Source: Volutella citrinella
Taxonomy: Eukaryota > Ascomycota > Sordariomycetes > Hypocreales > Nectriaceae
Direction of reading: 5' to 3'
NCBI GenBank assembly: GCA_034401135.1
Contig: JAWZSP010000003.1
Coordinates: 2,356,001-2,420,000, forward strand
Length of the DNA stretch: 64,000 nucleotides
In this document: one piece after another, positions 61,660 to 64,000 of the stretch
Position numbering within the stretch: the stretch's first letter is position 1
Layout of the letters: each line of letters opens with the position of its first letter
Program-made: the position numbers and the translations under genes
The notes under the pieces: generated by a model
Databases searched by the model: none
The model's input: the letters and a program-made list of their open reading frames with translations, nothing else
What the model was told of the DNA's origin: nothing

Positions 61660-64000
61660 AAACACATAGAATGTAGCTAGTATCGGCACCATACATGAGA
61701 TTGATACATGCAGAAAAAGCCCCCCAAATCCTCATCTTCCTTGTCCTCCGCATCCTCCTCCCACCCTCTTCTTCGCCAGTTTTGGGATGGCAGCAACGCT
61801 GGCGCCTCCGAGCTTGATAATCTGCCGTCTTCATTTACAGCGACCGCCGCGATAGATCCGGAGAGGCTGGGGGACCGCGACGCGAGTGGCCTCTGCCTGT
61901 GCTAGGCGTCCTGCCTCGGTTGTCTCCGTTTCGCAGACTCCGTTTTCGTTGTCCGTTTTTAAATTACGCATTCCATATCATACTGTAGGGTGGGGGCTCA
62001 GCTGAGGGAGTAAAGCGGCACCACTGTGGGCCTAATACTGCAACTCCACCCCGATTGCTGGTTGGCGAGTTGGGCTACGGCGATAGGCACACGGCGGTGG
62101 ACTCGGGTGGAGCCGCGGCGCCTGGTCCGGCCGGGATGGGGGAGGAGGCAAATCCGGTTCCTCACCAGAATTGGGCGATTTTCCTTGAGATTTTTATTTG
62201 CGCTGACCGATTCCCTTTCCACACGCCCTGGTCTGGTACTTCGGAGGTACCTGACCTGCGAACGGCCGGGGCGGCTAATGGTTCTCGGTTCGTGGTTCAC
62301 AATTGCATTTTGGCGATTGTCTGTAGACTGTCGTTGCAGCCAGGAGCATCTACAGCCATGCGTCAACGAGGTCTCATGGGAAGAATAGAGGAATGTACAT
62401 AGACACCACAAATATCCGCTGAGCCGCTTACTCTCCTGAGCCTCGATCCTGTCTCGGGATCATGAATGCTGCTTCAGAGTGTCTTGTCCGTCGTAGAGGA
62501 TCCGAGATTTGGTACCCGCTTCACTGATCAGCGCCGAGCACAGCCGGCTTGTCAGCATCATGCGCAACTCAGGAAGAAAGTGACTGATGTTTTGTCGACT
62601 GGGGCGCTTGAGCATCTCTACCCAGCGCCACTCCCCGTCTGACCCTGGGCTTCTGTCAGGTGCAAAGAACCCTAGGAGGCTGAGCCGTTGGAGAAAGGGT
62701 CCCCCGGATTATGATTTTGGGTCAGACGAGCCACGAGCGTTCCCCGCAACGGTCACGCATCCCGCTGTTGGATGTCAACCCCTTCCAGGCCTAGCAGCCT
62801 TGTGATGGGGCGCCTCTCAGTTCCCCACGATGATTTACTGGGGTTAAATGCGTCCATTGTCACGGGGCTTGCCTGACGCGGCTGCCGTGCGGGTGGCTGT
62901 CAGATCCCTTGTGAGATTTGGGACTGAGGCCTCCTCGACTCTGCATCCTACCAATTGACTCCAGGCACGCCCTGGCTCAATGGCGCAGAGCCGTGACAGC
63001 AAGAGTGGCGTTCGTACAGAATTCATGCGGCTCCTCCTCAATGTAAAATTGGGAGCAACGAAATCGCCCTGCGTAGGCTTCCGGCTCTTATCTGGCAATG
63101 ATAGGTTCGCAACATTTGATAGGACGCCGCCGATCCATGGCTCCAGCTGTTGGTCGATCATTGCTCGGCCGTGAAAGTCAACACAGCGCTGTTTCCAGAA
63201 GATACACTAGGTGGCATTGGTCTGGCTGATGGTCTGGCTGGCCTTGGAGCGGCGACTCTTGTGGATTTATTGCGCAACTATGGCAGCCTCTTCCTTCCAG
63301 CAGAGGAGGCGCGGCCATTCTAGTCTCCACTCGACCGATAATTATGTCGCTGCTGGATTTTGTAACACCCGAAGTAATACTTCGCAAGGTGGTGGGCTAG
63401 TAGTGAGGTGGTAGGTACTGTAGCTACCTACTACTATATGTCCTGTGCCTCCTGAGGACAACTCGCCCACGCAGTGACGCAGCTGGGCGGACGGGGTCTT
63501 CTCACTGCCCGTCTCATTTCATCTCCTTTCCAATATTTCTCCCTGACCCAACGCTCTCGCTCCTTTCACAGATTCCTCTCCTTGTCACCCTCAATTGCTG
63601 CAATCCTCTCGCCTCGCACCACCGTTCGCTCGCTCCGCATTCATCCAATATTTTAGCCGTCGCCTCGTGGCCATTCCCATTCCACGCTCCGCCCCGGCTA
63701 CCGCTCCAACGCGACCAAACGAGCAAGCGTCTTTCCGCCCTCGGCACTGTCTCGTGCGCCTGTCGGAACACCCGCCCGCTGAGTCCTGTCTCATCCCTCC
63801 ACGGGTCATCTGGCCTTTGCGCCCACCCCCAAGCCGGCGGCCGTGTTGAGATCTGGGCTGGCCGTCTAGAGTTGCGTTCTAACTTCTTGTGTCCCGTTTC
63901 CGTCGCGTCAACCGCGCAGGGCGCCGGTACCGCCAGCCTCCCGTCGTGGCCACCCCCTGTTGCGCTGGCTTTTAGTAGCCGTGTGCTTTCAGTTTGCTGC
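61660..64000. other. Intergenic region to the right edge
   Basis: Holds the aminotransferase 3' UTR at the left. From about 63480 the sequence becomes pyrimidine-rich with many CTC/TCC tracts, like the 5' leader of a gene starting beyond the window. The frame at 63595-63849 has no domain and I do not call it. Confidence 0.5.

Noticed and set aside
63595..63849. Plus-strand frame near the right edge
   Set aside because: Pyrimidine-rich sequence looks like a 5' leader. The peptide has no recognisable feature and the gene it may belong to lies outside the window.

Overview
The window looks like a gene-sparse stretch of a filamentous ascomycete (Pezizomycotina, probably Sordariomycetes) nuclear genome. 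Introns are short (about 50-80 nt) with GTRNGT donors and CTRAC branch points. The gene set is typical of such fungi: a group X hybrid histidine kinase, UDP-galactopyranose mutase, a CHS7-family protein and a Zn2Cys6 regulator. Genus and species cannot be fixed from the sequence alone. I place 15 protein genes and one intron-containing tRNA gene. Exon joins were worked out by hand from splice motifs and reading-frame closure.

Left third (1-27 kb): the 3' part of a TBC-domain Rab GTPase-activating protein runs in from the left edge. An unrecognised proline-rich, probably nuclear protein lies on the minus strand at 6.9-8.5 kb. A stretch of about 10 kb without a convincing gene follows. Then comes a 2,579-residue hybrid histidine kinase with an N-terminal kinase-like domain that lacks its catalytic residues.

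Middle (27-51 kb): UDP-galactopyranose mutase and a divergent TPT-family membrane transporter, which may be partners in galactofuranose metabolism. Ribosomal protein eL27 and the 58-residue NCE101 gene share a short divergent promoter. A TTC36-family TPR protein lies divergently next to 4-hydroxyphenylpyruvate dioxygenase. tRNA-Val(UAC), a CHS7-family chaperone and the TFIIH subunit SSL1 complete this part.

Right end (52.7-61.7 kb): four co-oriented genes look like a catabolic cluster: a YAT-type amino acid permease, a Zn2Cys6 transcription factor, a succinate-semialdehyde-dehydrogenase-like enzyme and an OAT-like class III aminotransferase. The likely route is uptake, transamination to an omega-semialdehyde, then oxidation to the acid. 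Upstream of the permease, dehydrogenase and aminotransferase genes there is a near-identical 16-bp element with the inverted repeat TGCGA-N-TCGCA. The regulator's promoter has only a degenerate relative. The aminotransferase has lost four residues that set substrate choice or catalysis in ornithine aminotransferase, so the true substrate is open. This cluster with its element, and the TTC36-HPPD pair, are the most interesting parts of the window.
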